A DNA stretch of 6,520 nucleotides from PALSA-607 sp036509315 (GTDB lineage: Bacteria; Actinomycetota; Actinomycetes; Acidothermales; Acidothermaceae), in NCBI GenBank assembly GCA_036509315.1, contig DATCFU010000077.1:1-6520 (forward strand), given 5' to 3'. Each line of letters starts with the position of its first letter. Position 1 is the first letter of the stretch. The notes below the pieces were generated by a model. The model saw only the letters and a program-made list of their open reading frames with translations, was not told the origin of the DNA and ran no database searches. Below are positions 5,701 through 6,520 of this stretch, one piece after another. The position numbers were made by a program, and so were the translations under genes.

Positions 5701-6520
5701 TGCGATTCGGTCGCGATCGCGCCTACTTCGCTGAGCAGGGCGCTGGTCCGCTGCTCGTCTTGTGCGCTTCGCTCGCGCAGTCGTTGCTCGTCGGAGCTCG
5801 CGCGAGCCAGCGCTTGATCGGCGACTTGGCGCAGCTCGCGTGCCCGCCGGTCCTTTTCCAACAACACCTGCTCGCTGCGCGCCTCGGGACCTGCCTCCAG
5901 CCCACGAATCGCATCATCGGCTTGTGTCTTTTCGCGGCGTGCATTGCGCGCGTGCTGCTCAGCGTCTGACAATGCGGAATCGATGCCGACGAGATCGCGA
6001 CGACGCTGTTCAAGCGCGCGTCGAGCATGCCGGCGATCTCGATCGGCGGCACGCAAGGCACTGGCGCGCTCGGCGACCACCCCAGCTGCATAATTGCGAT
6101 AGGTCACCGCGAGACCTGCAACCGCATCTGCAGCCCGTGCGCGACGGTCGAGTTCGTCACCGAATTCCGCGAGCTGGTCGAGAGAGTCACCAACTGAGCG
6201 CACTGCAGCCTCGTCGAGCTCAGGCAACGCGATGGCGAGGATGTCGGCGAGCCGTCCCGGTTCGATGTCCTCGCCGATTTGCGGTTGGCGTAACCAGTAC
6301 AGCAACCGCAGCAGTTCGTTGTAGCGCGTGATATCGAGCCCGAAGAGCCGGCGTCCGACATGTTCCTTGTATTGCCGCGCACTGTCGAAGAACGCGCCCA
6401 CGGAACCGAGCGCCTCTCGGCAGCGTTCGCGACCGAGCGGGCCAAGGTCGTCCTCGAGCACGAGGTCGTCACCAACCCGGCCCGGATAAGTGAAGTACCA
6501 CGACGTCACAGAGCGGCTGG
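2784..6520 (-). CDS. jetC: Wadjet SMC-like ATPase JetC (TIGR02680), 5' end outside window
   Basis: At least 1244 residues are visible, and the frame stays open to the window edge, so the N-terminus is missing. A GTG at 6507-6509 is unlikely to be the start, because TIGR02680 proteins carry a Walker A nucleotide-binding region before this point. Numbering from that GTG, the layout is: rest of the N-terminal head (1-110), coiled coil rich in Ala, Arg and Glu (about 115-465), a Pro-Ala linker (464-473), a globular hinge (about 480-615), a returning coiled coil (about 615-870), and the C-terminal head. The head holds the ABC signature LSQGEQK (1130-1136, bases 3102-3122), Walker B VLLDD (1165-1169, bases 3003-3017), a D-loop region AFPKID and a switch segment VVTSERLWG. 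In Wadjet, JetC dimers with JetA and JetB form a loop-extruding motor that recognises small circular DNA. The stop overlaps jetD by 4 bp. jetA and jetB are expected just right of the window. Confidence 0.92.
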   Translation of the reverse strand, partial: SRSVTSWYFTYPGRVGDDLVLEDDLGPLGRERCREALGSVGAFFDSARQYKEHVGRRLFGLDITRYNELLRLLYWLRQPQIGEDIEPGRLADILAIALPELDEAAVRSVGDSLDQLAEFGDELDRRARAADAVAGLAVTYRNYAAGVVAERASALRAADRDRRHARRALEQRRRDLVGIDSALSDAEQHARNARREKTQADDAIRGLEAGPEARSEQVLLEKDRRARELRQVADQALARASSDEQRLRERSAQDEQRTSALLSEVGAIATESHALATELAHCDVDTAFAPPAVFGQPRLREHGDAEAIVAAVDVLTTSLREATDALGARLAAVHVVRDALDDVRRADAARADAQRVEEAAEQREEAAARRHETANAAADTAEAQLRGDLRQWATLPLSAQVDVPAVALPDEFTNAALDELSNVARAAAQPGVETARAAEIEAASRAASATAALAQLHSRRTAVEAQPEPAPAPPALPRLSRDETAVPLWRLVDFAADVPQPERAAIEAALESSGILDAAIRPDGSVLAPGEFDTVLSNGPATSAGPTLADVLVVTVADTKVPADVVAGVLRRVVVRERLDDVEDPAHAAIGRDGGWCLGVLSGRASKPVPQYVGASARAVERRRRLTEIDDEIARTTVTLDTARRDGQTATAQRIALETWLRQMPSSTFLREARTTLSAASGDLGRAAVDANAARAHAARARSVLAELRHVLDDLARVNALPTDRTGLDARAEQLSQLTRQRDRLAANVSRLPATLARWSDDFASRQADSLVAQQTVRDAEAAESLAAAAAAEHVLLLHALGAGVAALHEKLAMQRQLAADAQSRADASESVLRELGEKRGAATSDIRIAESHFADVAVSVAAVAMRLAHLLEVPGLFSAGLGRDPTAAETAALGTLRTPEHAAVDRLAADVEQVVTRYVEEAAPAKNVGESDIYSEWQVVASGPAAETQPRVIEVGGVLAVLAQDDAGEHPLPTLAVRLAARVAADRELLSNRERALFEEHLLGELGEALRARRQEATDLVAAMNRLLVGVRTSQGIGVRLDWELRDDVSVEVRDSVALLGRSLGALLPDERTRLRDALHTMIESSRSDSPELSYAEHLGRALDYRRWSAFRVRLSRPEAPGWTTLTRRTPLSQGEQKVVCYLPLFAAAAAHFTSVAGAAPYAPRFVLLDDAFPKIDVRTHPLLFGLLVDLDLDFVVTSERLWGDHATVPSLAIYEALRSPTERGIAQYRHVWDGQRLTAVGA

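Noticed and set aside
6507..6509. GTG as the true start of jetC
   Set aside because: The frame stays open to the window edge, and the family requires an N-terminal head with Walker A ahead of this point.
1..6520. CRISPR array, tRNA, rRNA, insertion sequence or transposase
   Set aside because: No spaced repeat series, RNA gene fold, transposase frame or terminal inverted repeats were seen on either strand.

Overview
The window is high-GC DNA, all coding in the style of an actinobacterium. A Mycobacterium or close relative is the best guess. The reasons are an apparently leaderless vapB with a TANNNT -10 element, GTG starts, 4-bp start/stop overlaps inside operons, and a protein set typical of this group. 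The host is inferred from style; no marker gene is present.

Left part (1-1430): two small type II toxin-antitoxin (TA) modules stand back to back. On the minus strand a ribbon-helix-helix antitoxin (VapB-like, 604-840) is followed by a PIN-domain ribonuclease toxin (VapC-like, 170-607). On the plus strand a short AbrB-like swapped-hairpin antitoxin (943-1170) is followed by a small RelE/ParE-like protein (1167-1430). They share a 102-bp control region (841-942). It holds a promoter facing each way and a perfect 11-bp inverted repeat (884-894 / 900-910) that overlaps the -35 region of the plus-strand module.

Right part (1510-6520): the downstream half of a Wadjet-type anti-plasmid operon lies on the minus strand. 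It consists of jetC (SMC-like ATPase, TIGR02680 type, running off the right edge) and jetD (TOPRIM-bearing nuclease subunit, TIGR02679/DUF2399 type). The two overlap by 4 bp. From family knowledge, jetA and jetB (TIGR02677, TIGR02678) should lie just beyond position 6520, together with the JetC N-terminus and its Walker A motif. The order C then D and these families fit Wadjet type III.

How the parts fit: the Wadjet operon and the plus-strand TA module converge, with 79 bp between their stop codons. In known Wadjet systems JetABC acts as a loop-extruding SMC motor that senses small closed circular DNA, and JetD cuts it. The TA modules next to it make this look like a small defence/stability island. 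TA modules may help keep such an island in the population, but that link is inference. The defence families themselves are known. The least ordinary items are the shared control region and the minimal, acidic RelE/ParE-like protein.
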